Positions 1-8,872 of a stretch of DNA of 64,000 nt are shown here, piece by piece. The position numbers and the translations under genes are program-made. Under the pieces are notes generated by a model. That model was not told the origin of the DNA. It did not search any database and worked only from the letters and a program-made list of their open reading frames with translations. This DNA is from Streptomyces scabiei 87.22 (lineage in GTDB: Bacteria; Actinomycetota; Actinomycetes; Streptomycetales; Streptomycetaceae): NCBI RefSeq assembly GCF_000091305.1, contig NC_013929.1, positions 2,108,001-2,172,000 of the forward strand, in the 5' to 3' direction. Position 1 is the stretch's first letter. Each line of letters starts with the position of its first letter.

Positions 1-682
1 CCGACGCCAGATCATCACGCCCATCACCCGTGAAGTCGTGGGCGCCACCGCCGGTGTCGGTGATGGACTTGTTGCGGACGGGGACGTACGGGCCGAAGCC
101 GGAGAAGTAGGGGTAGGGAATCTCGCGGTAGTGGACACCGGTGCTGGAGAACTCCAGGCCCATGTAGGAGGACTTGGAGGAATCCGTCCACTTCTCGAAG
201 AGCACGACATGCCCGCTGTTGCCGCCGTCGTCGTCCAGCAGGGCGTCGCCGGCGCGAAGTTGGCTCTTGGTGATCGTCGTCGTGACGCCCCTGCCGGCGA
301 AGGTGTCGGTGGTGAGCGAGGAGCTCAGGTTCCAGGCCATGGAGACGTACCCGGAACAGTCCATGCGGTAGCCCTGGTAGTAGGCGCCCTGGTTGTAGTC
401 CAGCCCCCTGCCCACCCAGGACTTGGCACGGCTGATGACCTCGGCTCGCGATATGGCGGGGGCCAGGGCACTGGCGGTGGCGCTCAACGACTGTGCACCC
501 GTCTGCACCGGGGTGACCGGGCCCTGGCCCGGGCTGCCGTATCCGCTCGGCGCGGTGGCAGCCGGGTCGGAATCGGTGGGGGCGGCCTGGGCCGAAAGCG
601 TTCCCGCGGTGCTGGCGCCGAGGGAGGTGAGGACGACGATGGCAGTGGTGAGCAGACGACGCGACTGAATAGGCATGAACAT
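1..682 (-). CDS. Secreted NlpC/P60-like hydrolase with FG-GAP-type repeat (3' end cut by window)
   Basis: The gene runs off the left edge, so only about 227 N-terminal residues are visible. It opens with a Sec-type signal (MPIQSRRLL, then a hydrophobic stretch ending SAQAA). A domain follows with the Cys motif DCSGYVSMAW and a downstream His in SGHVVLFEKW, the spacing expected of a Cys-His amidase or NlpC/P60 cell-wall hydrolase. The last visible part contains DFTGDGRDDL, a calcium-binding FG-GAP/VCBS-type repeat. Such proteins are exported and act on peptidoglycan or related polymers, but the substrate cannot be told here. Two in-frame ATGs, at 682 and 676, are both possible starts; a GGGG run lies just upstream. 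Divergent from the lipoprotein gene at 1005. Confidence 0.8.
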   Translation of the reverse strand, partial: MFMPIQSRRLLTTAIVVLTSLGASTAGTLSAQAAPTDSDPAATAPSGYGSPGQGPVTPVQTGAQSLSATASALAPAISRAEVISRAKSWVGRGLDYNQGAYYQGYRMDCSGYVSMAWNLSSSLTTDTFAGRGVTTTITKSQLRAGDALLDDDGGNSGHVVLFEKWTDSSKSSYMGLEFSSTGVHYREIPYPYFSGFGPYVPVRNKSITDTGGGAHDFTGDGRDDLAS

Positions 683-1004
683 GCCAAACCCCGTTCGATG
701 ATGACCCTGCACGGAAACCTGCAAGCAAATGAGGAGCAGGCGAGTTCGTGAGCGTCCCCCAAGAGGGCCGAGACGCTGCGATCCCTCGTGCGGGATGCGG
801 TGACGCCAGGGGTGGGGCACCCGGCGGGGACTTTGCTTGATCGAGAATGCCCCGGGTGCCGTCTGCTTGTCGTTGGCATTCAGTGAACACTTTGTTGGTA
901 GTGCGTCGACACCCAAGGTGCCCATGAGCGAGCCGCGGGTGCCACGGCGTCAGCCCTTGCCGCACATTTGAACACGTTCAAAGAATCTGACAAGGTACCT
1001 CTCC
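683..1004. other. Divergent intergenic region with hairpin
   Basis: This 322-bp stretch separates the secreted hydrolase (leftward) from the lipoprotein gene (rightward). No gene was recognised. It holds a 9-bp inverted repeat (GGCACCCGG at 816-824 and CCGGGTGCC at 852-860), which lies in the leader expected for the leftward hydrolase mRNA, and the palindrome at 967-982. Cell-wall hydrolase leaders in Streptomyces are often riboswitch-controlled, but I could not match a known riboswitch consensus here. Confidence 0.5.
967..982. promoter_or_regulatory. 16-bp palindrome, candidate operator of lipoprotein gene
   Basis: The sequence TTTGAACACGTTCAAA has perfect 7-bp arms around a 2-bp centre and ends 22 bp before the lipoprotein start. 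The position suits repressor control of that gene. The binding protein is unknown. Confidence 0.45.
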
Positions 1005-1565
1005 ATGACCGGCTCTCATCAGTGGGCCGAGACGGTCCGGGGACGGGAGGACCTGGTGGCGGACGGAAGCAGGCTGCGTGCGTGGGGGGCGGTTCTCGGT
1101 GGCTCGATGCTGGTTCTGGCTGCTCTGACTGCGTGCGCGGGCCCGTATCAGTACTACGAGGGAACCGGGATCCACGACGCCACGCGGACCGAAGTCGCCG
1201 GGGGCTGGGAGAATGCCGAGGGGACCCGCGTGGTGCTTCGCACAGACGGAACGGCTCTCGTCGAGAGGCTCGACGGGCAGGACTTCGACTTCGACGACGG
1301 CTGGCGCTTCTCCGGTACGGGAACCTGGCAACTGACCGACGGCCACGGCGGACAGGCCGTCCGGCTCGCACTGAAGGACCGAACCCGGGTGGAGAGCCGT
1401 TCACCCGCAACGGCCGCCGCCTCCGCGGCTCCTGAGCCCCCGTCGACCTACGCATGGTCCTTCTACGTGGATCGCAATCAGCACGACGAGGTGAAGCTGT
1501 TCTTCTTCTACGGCGACCCCGACAGCGGGAACACCTACCTGATGACACGCGAGACGAGGACATAG
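1005..1565 (+). CDS. Small lipoprotein
   Basis: A 186-residue protein with a long N-terminal hydrophilic part, then a hydrophobic segment ending in a lipobox (LTAC) near residue 44, so the mature protein is probably lipid-anchored outside the membrane. The rest is acidic and beta-rich by inspection, with repeated aromatic-glycine patterns (GWENAEGTRVVLRTDG, GTGTWQLTDG) and a C-terminal FFFYGDPDSGNTY block. This resembles the uncharacterised actinobacterial lipoproteins that read as small lipocalin-like folds, but I do not recognise the family with confidence. The ATG at 1005 has an AAGG element upstream. A later ATG at about 1107, just before the hydrophobic core, would give a too-short signal. 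Confidence 0.75.
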   Translation: MTGSHQWAETVRGREDLVADGSRLRAWGAVLGGSMLVLAALTACAGPYQYYEGTGIHDATRTEVAGGWENAEGTRVVLRTDGTALVERLDGQDFDFDDGWRFSGTGTWQLTDGHGGQAVRLALKDRTRVESRSPATAAASAAPEPPSTYAWSFYVDRNQHDEVKLFFFYGDPDSGNTYLMTRETRT

Positions 1566-1759
1566 CCATTCGTTGCTGTTGCCTGTCGGCCTGCCGGGTC
1601 CATTCAGGCAGCAGGTGTCCGCGCTGGTCATGGACCGAACCGGCGGATGTGCGAGCCACATCGCAGGCCCGGGTGATGTCCGGTCGGGCGCGCCGGACCT
1701 GCGGTCGTCGTGCAGCCGCCGTGGTGGGCTCCCGCCTCCGGCGCATGCCCCATGCGGCT

Positions 1760-2560
1760 TCAGTCGGGTCTCTCCCCCGTCGCCCAGTCACGGATCAGGC
1801 GGATCGTGCGTTCCGTTCGTTCTTCGTGCAGGTAGTGCCCGGTGTGCGGCCAGTGCTCCACGCGGGAGCCGGGCACGTGCAGGGTGCCGCGCTCCCATGC
1901 GGCGGCCTCCGCGGACGTCCACACGGTCAGGGCCGGCTGAGAGCGGCGGCGCAGGTGGGCCTCGCTGTGCGGACGGACGCCGACGGCGCCGGGTTCGGTG
2001 TACATGCCCGCGTAGCTCTGGGCGATGACGTGGTCGGGGGTGCCCAGCATGGTGCGGACGTGCGCGGTGCGCAGACCGGGCTGGGCCTCCGGGGAGAACG
2101 CCCCGGCCACGAAGGCGGCGGCGGCGCGGGCTCCGTGCTCCTCGTACGCGGCGAGCCGGTCGGGCATCCGGTCGACCTCCTCGCCGTGCGCCCCGTGGGC
2201 CGGGTCCAGGACGACGACCGACCGGACGTGGTGCGGATGGCGGACGGCGAGCAGGTTGACGACCTGGCCGCCCATGGAGTGACCGACTGCGGTCACCGGC
2301 CCGGTGTTCGTGGTGTCGATCAGGGCCGCCAGGTCGTCGGCCATCTCCTGCGGGGTGTTGCCCAGGTCCGGGACCTCGGAGCGGCCGTGGCCGCGCAGGT
2401 CGGGGACGAGGACGCGGAAGCCGTCGCTCAGCGCCTCGGCGTGCGGTGACCACTCCCGTCCGTCGCCGCCCCAGCCGTGGACGAACAGCAGCGTGGGCGC
2501 GCCGGACGGGCCCTGCGAGGTGCAGAACAGACGGATGCGGCCGAGGTCGAGGAGGGTCAT
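1760..2560 (-). CDS. Alpha/beta hydrolase
   Basis: A 266-residue alpha/beta-hydrolase-fold protein. The oxyanion-loop motif HGWGGDGREW comes near residue 28, the nucleophile elbow GHSMGG near 94, and a late catalytic His in the WPHTGHYLHEE block. No signal peptide is visible, so it is cytoplasmic. Its ATG overlaps the stop of the GH43 gene by 4 bp (ATGA), so the two are translationally coupled. It closes the leftward sugar-import operon, which suggests hydrolysis of an ester or lactone of the imported sugar, but the substrate is an inference. Longer open frames upstream lie inside the GH43 gene and are not used. Confidence 0.85.
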   Translation of the reverse strand: MTLLDLGRIRLFCTSQGPSGAPTLLFVHGWGGDGREWSPHAEALSDGFRVLVPDLRGHGRSEVPDLGNTPQEMADDLAALIDTTNTGPVTAVGHSMGGQVVNLLAVRHPHHVRSVVVLDPAHGAHGEEVDRMPDRLAAYEEHGARAAAAFVAGAFSPEAQPGLRTAHVRTMLGTPDHVIAQSYAGMYTEPGAVGVRPHSEAHLRRRSQPALTVWTSAEAAAWERGTLHVPGSRVEHWPHTGHYLHEERTERTIRLIRDWATGERPD

Positions 2561-4152
2561 CGGCTGCCGTCCGGCGCGGCCCGGTAGGTGGCATGGGCGA
2601 AGTCCGCGTGGACGCCGGCTCCGTCGAGGTCCTGCACCCACAGCCCCACCATCGCGCCGGTGAAGCCGAGGACCCTCAGCTGTCCGTCGTGGAACTCGTC
2701 GGCGTGCTCGTCCGACAGGACGGTGGCGTCGAGGCACGGTCCCGGCGCGTGGAGACCGCCGGAGCCGGTGTCGTAGGAGAAGCGCAGGTCGGGGCCGTCG
2801 AACTCGGCCCGCAACAGAACGGGGCGGCCCGCTTCGAGGGGGACCCGGGACGGGTGTGCGGTCGGTTTCCCGGCCTCGCAGCTCAGGACCCGGAGCGCCG
2901 GGGAGCCGTCGTCCTCGGCGGTGACGTACAGGTAGTGCCAGTTGCGGGTGTTGTAGTAGGCGGTCAGTCCGGCGAGGTGGTCGGGGGTGCGGGGCGCGAA
3001 GATGACCTCGGTCTCGAAGACGCACTGCCGCGCGGTGACGCGGCGGGCGACCAGGCTGGGGGCGCGACGGCCCGCGGGCGACTGGCCGCCCCGGATGCGA
3101 AGCCGCCCGGGGGCGGGTTCGATCCAGTCGGGCCCGGCCGGGCGGCGCAGGGTGGACCAGTCGGGGCCCAGCACCTCGAACCGGTCCGTGGTGGACCGCT
3201 CCGGCGCGGGGGCGGACGGCAGATCGGGCGCGGGTACGGTCACGGCCGGGACGGCGTCCGCGATGCGCGGCCAGCCGTCCTCGGTCCAGGTCACCGGCTG
3301 CAGTGCGGTCTCCCGTCCCAGTACGCAGCGTCCGCGCTCACCGTAGGGGCGAGCGGTGATGTGTGCCGCGTACCACTGGCCCTTCTGCGTCTGGACCAGG
3401 GAGCAGTGGCCGGCCTTCTGCAGTTCCAGCTTCGGGTCGTACCGGGAGGTGAGCAGGGGGCCCGCGGGGTTGGGCTCGTAGGGCCCGAAGAGGTCGCGGG
3501 AGCGAGCTACGGCCGCCCCGTGTTCGTAGCCGGTGCCGCCCTCGGCGTGCACCAGGTAGTACCAGCCGTCCCGGTGGTAGAGGTGCGGGCCCTCGGCGAC
3601 CCCGGCGGCGGTGCCCACGGAGATCGTCCGGACCTCGCCGCGCAGGGAACGGGTCGTGCGGTCGTACTCCTGGAGTTCGATGCCCGCGAAGGACGTGTAC
3701 CCGGGCCTCCAGTCGTAGCGCATGTTGAGCAGCCAGCTGCGGCCGTCGCCCTCGTGGTCGTGGAAGAGGGACACGTCGAAGCCGCGTCCGTGCAGCGGTA
3801 CGGGGTCCGACCAGGGGCCCTCGACGGCGGGGGCGGTGGTGACGTGGTTGGGCAGGTCCTTCCAGCCCTCGGCGTAGGTGTCGACGACCGTGAAGACGAG
3901 GTGGAACAGGCCGTCCGCGTACGACAGTCCGGGGGCCCAGACGCCGCCGGAGTCCGGTACCCCGGTGAGGTCGAGCAGGCGCCTGCTGTCCAGGACGCCG
4001 CCCAGGGGACGCCAGTCGACCAGGTCCCGGGAGTGGTGGAGGCGTACCCCGGGGTACCACTCGAAGGTGGACGTGGCGATGTAGAAGTCGTCGCCGACCC
4101 GCAGGATGGCCGGGTCGGGTTCGAAGCCGCGCAGGACGGGGTTGTGGATCAC
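2557..4152 (-). CDS. Glycoside hydrolase family 43 (beta-xylosidase-like)
   Basis: A 531-residue cytoplasmic GH43 enzyme. Residues 1-300 form the five-bladed catalytic domain: the general-base Asp is in FEPDPAIL (near residue 13), GVWAPGLSY follows, a pKa-modulating Asp in GRGFDVSLFHD, and the acid Glu in VAEGPHLYHR. Residues 320-531 form the beta-sandwich seen in XynB-type beta-xylosidases. The order and length match the XynB-like subgroup, which acts on short oligosaccharides after uptake. GTG start with the SD overlapping the stop of the permease gene 7 bp upstream. It sits in the import operon, so it probably trims the imported oligosaccharide. Xylose or arabinose specificity cannot be read from the sequence. 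Confidence 0.9.
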   Translation of the reverse strand: MIHNPVLRGFEPDPAILRVGDDFYIATSTFEWYPGVRLHHSRDLVDWRPLGGVLDSRRLLDLTGVPDSGGVWAPGLSYADGLFHLVFTVVDTYAEGWKDLPNHVTTAPAVEGPWSDPVPLHGRGFDVSLFHDHEGDGRSWLLNMRYDWRPGYTSFAGIELQEYDRTTRSLRGEVRTISVGTAAGVAEGPHLYHRDGWYYLVHAEGGTGYEHGAAVARSRDLFGPYEPNPAGPLLTSRYDPKLELQKAGHCSLVQTQKGQWYAAHITARPYGERGRCVLGRETALQPVTWTEDGWPRIADAVPAVTVPAPDLPSAPAPERSTTDRFEVLGPDWSTLRRPAGPDWIEPAPGRLRIRGGQSPAGRRAPSLVARRVTARQCVFETEVIFAPRTPDHLAGLTAYYNTRNWHYLYVTAEDDGSPALRVLSCEAGKPTAHPSRVPLEAGRPVLLRAEFDGPDLRFSYDTGSGGLHAPGPCLDATVLSDEHADEFHDGQLRVLGFTGAMVGLWVQDLDGAGVHADFAHATYRAAPDGSR

Positions 4153-4159
4153 GCGTACC

Positions 4160-5026
4160 TCACTTGAGGCTGCCCATGAGGATGCCGCTGCGCCAGTACC
4201 TCTGCAGCGAGAACATGAAGACCGCGAGCGGCACGATGGACAGCAGGGATCCGGTCAGGACGAGGGTGTTCATGTCCCGGGCGGTCTGGGCCTGCTGGAG
4301 CCAGGAGTACAGGCCGAGGCTGACGGGGAACGTCCGCTCTCCGGTGAGCATGAACAGCGGCAGGAAGAAGTTGTTCCAGATGTCGATGAAGACGAGCATG
4401 AAGATGGTGATGCCGCCGGTCCGCATCAGTCGCAGCGCCACCGTCCAGAAGATCCTGAACTCGCCCGCGCCGTCGATGCGGGCGGCCTCCATCAGCTCGG
4501 TGGGCACGGAACTGTCCGCGTACACCTTCCCCAGGTAGACCGCGAAGGGGTTGATGAAGTACGGGACGAGGATCGACCAGATGGTGTCGGTCAGGCCGAT
4601 CTTCGCGAAGACGAGGTAGAGCGGGAACGCCAGCAGGGTGCTCGGCAGCAGCGAGGCGCCCACGATGACCGCGAAGAGCGCGCCCCGGCCCCGGAAATCG
4701 AACTTCGACATCGCGTACCCGGCGGCCAGTGAGACGAGGGTGCAGCCCGCCGCGCCCAGGGTGGAGTACAGGACCGAGTTGCCCATCCATCGGGTGAAGA
4801 CCCCGTCGTGGTAGGTCCAGATGTCCTTGAGGTTGCCGCCCAGATGGTTGTCGGAGAACCACAGGCCGAAGGTGGAGTAGAGGTCGGTCTGGTTCTTGGT
4901 CGCGGAGACGACCAGGAACCAGGTGGGGGCGAGCGAGTAGAGCAGGAAGAGGACCAGCAGGCCGGTGGTCAGGGCCACCGCCCGGCGGGTGGGGCGCACC
5001 GCGCCGCCGTCGACGATGCTGCTCAT
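4160..5026 (-). CDS. Carbohydrate ABC transporter permease (MalG type)
   Basis: A 288-residue inner-membrane permease with six hydrophobic segments. It carries the EAA loop that contacts the ATPase, read as ELMEAARIDGAGEFRIFW. It pairs with the permease just upstream, whose stop it overlaps by 4 bp (ATGA). Family knowledge puts it in the CUT1 class, which imports oligosaccharides. No ATPase is encoded here, so a shared MsiK-type ATPase elsewhere in the genome is likely. A long open frame through this gene from further upstream is a frame artefact; the ATG at 5026 gives the normal family length. Confidence 0.93.
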   Translation of the reverse strand: MSSIVDGGAVRPTRRAVALTTGLLVLFLLYSLAPTWFLVVSATKNQTDLYSTFGLWFSDNHLGGNLKDIWTYHDGVFTRWMGNSVLYSTLGAAGCTLVSLAAGYAMSKFDFRGRGALFAVIVGASLLPSTLLAFPLYLVFAKIGLTDTIWSILVPYFINPFAVYLGKVYADSSVPTELMEAARIDGAGEFRIFWTVALRLMRTGGITIFMLVFIDIWNNFFLPLFMLTGERTFPVSLGLYSWLQQAQTARDMNTLVLTGSLLSIVPLAVFMFSLQRYWRSGILMGSLK

Positions 5027-5976
5027 GACATCTTCCTGTTCGTGACGCGGTAGAAGACGAAGGCGATGATCCCGGTGACCACGGCAAGGATCAGCGACTC
5101 GGCGGCGGCGTACTGGTAGTTGCCGGTCTTGAACGCCTTGTCGTAGATCTCCATCATCGGAGTGAAGTCGGTGTTGATCGACTCCGGCGCGATCTGGCGG
5201 AGCAGCAGCGGCTCGGCGAACAGCTGCAGCCGGCCGATCAGGGAGAACATGCCTGTCAGGACAAGGATCCCGGTGATGTTGGGGATCTTGATGGACCAGG
5301 CGATCCGCCACTCGCGTGCTCCGTCCAGGCGGGCCGCCTCGTACAGCTCGCGCGGCAGTGCCTGGAGCGCGGCGGAGATCAGGATCATGTTGAAGCCGAC
5401 CCCCTGCCAGGTGAGCAGGTTGCCCAGCGAGAGGTAGGTGTTGAGGCCGCCGAAGAAGTCGATGTCCGTGCCCGCGCCGTGGGCCATGTCGAGCAGCGGG
5501 GAGCCGGTCGGGCTGTAGAGGAACAGCCACATCACGGTCGACACCACGGCGGGTACGACGTACGGGATGAGCAGCGCCGCCCGGAAGAAGCGCACCGCGC
5601 GGGCGGCCACCCCGTCCAGCAGCAGGGCGAGCAGCAGGGACAGCCCGAGCATCACGGTGAGCTGGACGGTGCCGAAGGCCAGGGTGCGCAGCATGCTGGT
5701 CCAGAAGGCGGTGTCGCCCAGGACCGAGGAGAAGTTGGCGAAGCCGGTGAAGACGACCCGCGTCGGGCCGAAGCCGAGACCGCTGCTCTTCTTCTCGTAC
5801 AGGCTCTGGCTGAAGGCGTAGCCGATCGGTACGACGTAGGTGGCCAGGAAGCCCAGCAGGAAGGGCAGTGCGAAGAGCAGCCCCTTGCGGGCTCCCCTTC
5901 GCCCGGGCCGGCGGGGGGAGGGCCGCCGGCCCGGGGAGTCGGTGGCGACCTGCGCGGGTCGCGTCAGGGTGGACAC
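5023..5976 (-). CDS. Carbohydrate ABC transporter permease (MalF type)
   Basis: A 317-residue permease with a basic Pro/Arg-rich N-terminal tail of about 32 residues followed by six membrane segments. The EAA loop reads ELYEAARLDGAREWRIAW. With its downstream partner it would form the membrane channel of a CUT1-type importer. It lies 33 bp downstream of the binding-protein gene and overlaps the next permease by 4 bp, so the four genes look like one transcript controlled by the operator at 7436-7447. Confidence 0.93.
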   Translation of the reverse strand: MSTLTRPAQVATDSPGRRPSPRRPGRRGARKGLLFALPFLLGFLATYVVPIGYAFSQSLYEKKSSGLGFGPTRVVFTGFANFSSVLGDTAFWTSMLRTLAFGTVQLTVMLGLSLLLALLLDGVAARAVRFFRAALLIPYVVPAVVSTVMWLFLYSPTGSPLLDMAHGAGTDIDFFGGLNTYLSLGNLLTWQGVGFNMILISAALQALPRELYEAARLDGAREWRIAWSIKIPNITGILVLTGMFSLIGRLQLFAEPLLLRQIAPESINTDFTPMMEIYDKAFKTGNYQYAAAESLILAVVTGIIAFVFYRVTNRKMS

Positions 5977-6009
5977 GGGTGTCTCCAGACGTGGTGCCTA
6001 CGGGACGGG

Positions 6010-7335
6010 TCAGCTTCCGGCGACGGCCTTGATGCCCTTGGACTTCAGGTCGTCCAGGGTCCACTTCTGCAGCGAGGCCAGCATGTCCTTCACCTTCAGC
6101 TCCCCCTTCATGACCCGGCCCCACTGCTTCTGCATCTCGGAGTACATGGGGGCGTAGTTCGGGCCGTACTGCCACTGGTCGCCGACCCGGGAGGCGGCCG
6201 TGGTGATCACCTTCGCGCTGTCGGACCTCCCGTTGAACATCCCGTTGGGGATGATCTTGTCCACGTACGGGGAGACGTCCTTGACCGCCGGGAAGAGGCC
6301 CGACTTGGAGGCCGGGTCGGTGAGCGTCGTCAGCGACTCCTTGCTGCTGGACAGCCAGGCGGCGAACTCGGCGGCGCGGTCCGGGTACTTGCAGCCCTTG
6401 AGGACGGCGGTGGTGTCGAAGTTGCTGGAGGTGCGCGGCCGGGCGGTGTCGAAGACGGGGGCGTCGGCGAGTTCCCACTTGCCCTTCGACTTGGGGAAGT
6501 TGGTGTCGTAGATCGGCAGCTGCCAGGTGGAGGTGGTCATCGCGATCGTCCTGCCGAGGTCCCAGGTCTTGAAGACGCCCGGGTCGGCGTAGGAGGCGCT
6601 GGAGGCCAGGCCGTCGTCCACGAGCCGCTGCACGACGTCACCGGCCTTCAGGGCGTCGGGCGAGGTGAAGTCGATGACCCAGTGGTCGCCGTCGACCTTG
6701 TACCACTGGGCGCCGGCCTGCCAGGACAGGTCGACCAGGGTGCTCGGGTCCTCGCCGGCCATGTTGAAGATCTTGACGTTCTTGTTCCGGCTCTGCGCCT
6801 TCTTGCCGGCGGCGATCAGGTCGTCCCAGGTCCTGGGCGCCTGGATGCCGTACTTCTCGAAGAGGTCGGCGCGATAGGCGGTGAACAGCGGCGAGGAGCC
6901 CATCGGGATACCGAACGTGGTGCCACCGGGGCTGACCGCGTTCCACGCGGGGACCGTGTACGCGCCCTTGTACCGGGCCGCCGTCTCGGTGATGTCGGTC
7001 AGCAGGCCGTCGGCGGCGAAGCTCGCCAGGTTCATCCCGTCCATCTTGGACAGACAGGGCGCGGTGCCCGCGTTCACCGCGGCCCGCAGCTTCTGGTAGA
7101 CGGTGTCGCCCGCCGCGTTGACGAACTTGACCTGAGTGTCGGGATGCTCCTTGTTCCACACCTCGGTCTGGGCCTCGATGCCGTCGGTCCAGCTCCAGAA
7201 CTCCAGCGTGACCTTGCCCTTGGTGCTCTTGGCCGCGGAGTCGGAGCCGTCGCCGCCCCCGCACCCGGCGAGCAACAGGGACAGAGAGGCCGCGGCGGCG
7301 GCCGAGGCGAGGGCTCTGGTACGGAACTGGGACAT
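6010..7335 (-). CDS. Sugar ABC transporter substrate-binding lipoprotein
   Basis: A 441-residue family 1 extracellular solute-binding protein. The signal peptide ends in a lipobox (LLAGCGGG) near residue 25, followed by a Gly/Ser-rich linker, then a typical start of the mature fold (KVTLEFWSWTDG). It would be tethered outside the membrane and deliver sugar to the two permeases downstream. The ATG at 7335 was chosen because it places the lipobox at normal distance; the frame is open for another 49 codons upstream, but those run through the promoter and operator. First gene of the leftward operon. Confidence 0.93.
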   Translation of the reverse strand: MSQFRTRALASAAAAASLSLLLAGCGGGDGSDSAAKSTKGKVTLEFWSWTDGIEAQTEVWNKEHPDTQVKFVNAAGDTVYQKLRAAVNAGTAPCLSKMDGMNLASFAADGLLTDITETAARYKGAYTVPAWNAVSPGGTTFGIPMGSSPLFTAYRADLFEKYGIQAPRTWDDLIAAGKKAQSRNKNVKIFNMAGEDPSTLVDLSWQAGAQWYKVDGDHWVIDFTSPDALKAGDVVQRLVDDGLASSASYADPGVFKTWDLGRTIAMTTSTWQLPIYDTNFPKSKGKWELADAPVFDTARPRTSSNFDTTAVLKGCKYPDRAAEFAAWLSSSKESLTTLTDPASKSGLFPAVKDVSPYVDKIIPNGMFNGRSDSAKVITTAASRVGDQWQYGPNYAPMYSEMQKQWGRVMKGELKVKDMLASLQKWTLDDLKSKGIKAVAGS

Positions 7336-7435
7336 CGGTCCTCCACGCAGGGAACTGGACGGCGCTCGCGGTGGGGGTGCCGGCGCGGTCAGAGACGAGA
7401 CGGGACAGGGAATCCGCATCCACTGCCCGAGAAAA

Positions 7436-7484
7436 GTAACCGTTTGCTGTCGTGGACCGTAGGCCCCGGGCGACTCAGGCACAA
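7436..7484 (-). promoter_or_regulatory. Promoter plus LacI-type operator of the ABC/GH43 operon
   Basis: Read on the minus strand, a -35-like TTGTGC (7479-7484) and a -10-like TACGGT (7456-7461) are 17 bp apart. Immediately downstream is GCAAACGGTTAC (7436-7447), which matches the perfect palindrome GTAAACGTTTAC found near the LacI gene at 10 of 12 positions. A repressor bound there would cover the start of transcription. The start codon is 100 bp further on. Confidence 0.65.
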
Positions 7485-7614
7485 GAGGGTGGATTGAGAT
7501 TGTTTCACCAATCTTGCCGAGCCGTTACTTCAACAGCCGCCTGACCTCGCATATTACGGAGCATTCACACTCTCCGTGATCAGTCGCGTCGTCCAGGTTA
7601 CCGTCATTCGCATA

Positions 7615-7657
7615 TTGACCGGCCCCTCGCCCTCTCCGTAGCGTGGAATACGTTTAC
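7615..7657 (+). promoter_or_regulatory. Promoter plus LacI-type operator of the dehydrogenase gene
   Basis: TTGACC (7615-7620) and TAGCGT (7639-7644) are 18 bp apart, a good fit to a housekeeping-sigma promoter of Streptomyces. Two bases later comes GAATACGTTTAC (7646-7657), which matches GTAAACGTTTAC at 10 of 12 positions. It lies where the transcript should begin, 49 bp before the GTG/ATG region of the dehydrogenase, so repression by the local LacI-family protein is likely. Confidence 0.65.
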
Positions 7658-7706
7658 TGAACCGCGCTGTCCGGTTCGCTCCCCTTCATCGCCATGCAGG
7701 AGCGTC

Positions 7707-8720
7707 ATGCCCACCTCACCGCCGCCCGTCGCCGTGTTCGCGATGAACCCCGTGCACCTCCCCGAGCTCTTCCCCCCGCCCCTGATGGCCCGGCTGCGGG
7801 AGCTCGCGACGATCGACCAGGGCCTCGTCCTGCGGGACTTCGCCGAGCCGGCGGCGGCCCGGGCGCTGTCCACCGCCGACGTGCTGATCACCGGCTGGGG
7901 CTGCCCGCACCTCGGCGCCGGTGTGCTGGACGCCGCGCCCCGGCTGCGAGCCGTCCTGCACACCGGTGGAAGTGTGCGCAGCCTTGTCGGGGACGCCTTC
8001 TGGGACCGCGGGCTCACCCTCTCCAACGCCGTCGCCGCCAACGCCCTCCCGGTCGCGGAGTACACGCTCGCCGCCATCCTGCTCGCCGGCAAGGACGCCT
8101 TCGGGCTCCGCGAACGCTTCCGCGCCGAGCGCGCGTACCCCGCCCCCGGCGAGTACACCGCCGTCGGCAACCTCGGCCGCCGGGTCGGTGTCGTCGGCGC
8201 CTCCCGGGTGGGCCGCCGCCTGCTGGAACTGCTGCGCCCCTTCGATCTTCGGGTCGGCCTGTACGACCCGTACGTCCCCGAGGCCGAGGCCCGCGCGCTC
8301 GGCGCCGAACCGCTGCCGCTCGACGAGTTGCTGCGCACCAGCGACATCGTCAGTGTGCACGCGCCCGACATCCCGGAGACCTACCGGATGCTCAGCCGCG
8401 AACGGCTCGCCCTGATGCCCGACGGAGGTGTCCTGATCAACACCGCGCGCGGCAGTCTCGTCGACTCCGACGCGCTCACCGACGAACTCGTCTCCGGCCG
8501 GCTCAGTGCCGTGCTCGACGTCACGGAGCCCGAGCCGCTGCCCGCCGGCTCCCCGCTCTACCGGCTCCCCAACGTCTTCCTCACCCCGCACATCGCCGGC
8601 TCCCTCGGCAACGAACTGGCCCGCCTCGGCCGTACGGCCGTGGAGGAGCTGGAACGCCTCACGGCCGGTCTCGCACCCGCCCACGCGGTCCGCCGCGCCG
8701 AACTCGCCATCAGCGCCTGA
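7707..8720 (+). CDS. D-isomer-specific 2-hydroxyacid dehydrogenase
   Basis: A 337-residue NAD(P)-dependent oxidoreductase of the phosphoglycerate-dehydrogenase-like family. The Rossmann motif VGVVGASRVGRR lies near residue 160, the catalytic Arg in INTARGSLVDS near 250, Glu in VTEPEPLP, and His in TPHIAGS near 297. It would act in the cytoplasm on a 2-hydroxy or 2-keto acid. Members of this subgroup often sit beside sugar-import and polysaccharide-degradation genes, as here, but the substrate is not known. It is divergent from the ABC operon, and its own LacI-type operator implies joint control. Confidence 0.9.
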   Translation: MPTSPPPVAVFAMNPVHLPELFPPPLMARLRELATIDQGLVLRDFAEPAAARALSTADVLITGWGCPHLGAGVLDAAPRLRAVLHTGGSVRSLVGDAFWDRGLTLSNAVAANALPVAEYTLAAILLAGKDAFGLRERFRAERAYPAPGEYTAVGNLGRRVGVVGASRVGRRLLELLRPFDLRVGLYDPYVPEAEARALGAEPLPLDELLRTSDIVSVHAPDIPETYRMLSRERLALMPDGGVLINTARGSLVDSDALTDELVSGRLSAVLDVTEPEPLPAGSPLYRLPNVFLTPHIAGSLGNELARLGRTAVEELERLTAGLAPAHAVRRAELAISA

Positions 8721-8872
8721 GCCCGTCTCCCCCTCACAGAGGCTCTCCGACTCCTCCCTCACCAGCCCGTCGCACGGCACTCCGCCGCACTCGATGCCCC
8801 GTCGACGCGGCGCGCCCGCGCCGGGCGGCCACCACCCCGGGTGGCCGCAGCCGCACCCGAAAGGAATTCCTC

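Noticed and set aside
700..900. c-di-AMP (ydaO-type) riboswitch upstream of the cell-wall hydrolase gene
   Set aside because: Such genes often carry one in Streptomyces, but I could not match the conserved core by eye; only a 9-bp hairpin was found.
24..965. Long leftward open frame across the first kilobase
   Set aside because: It reads as an Arg/His/Gly-rich shadow of the NlpC/P60 gene, which is in another frame and has the signal peptide and Cys-His motifs.
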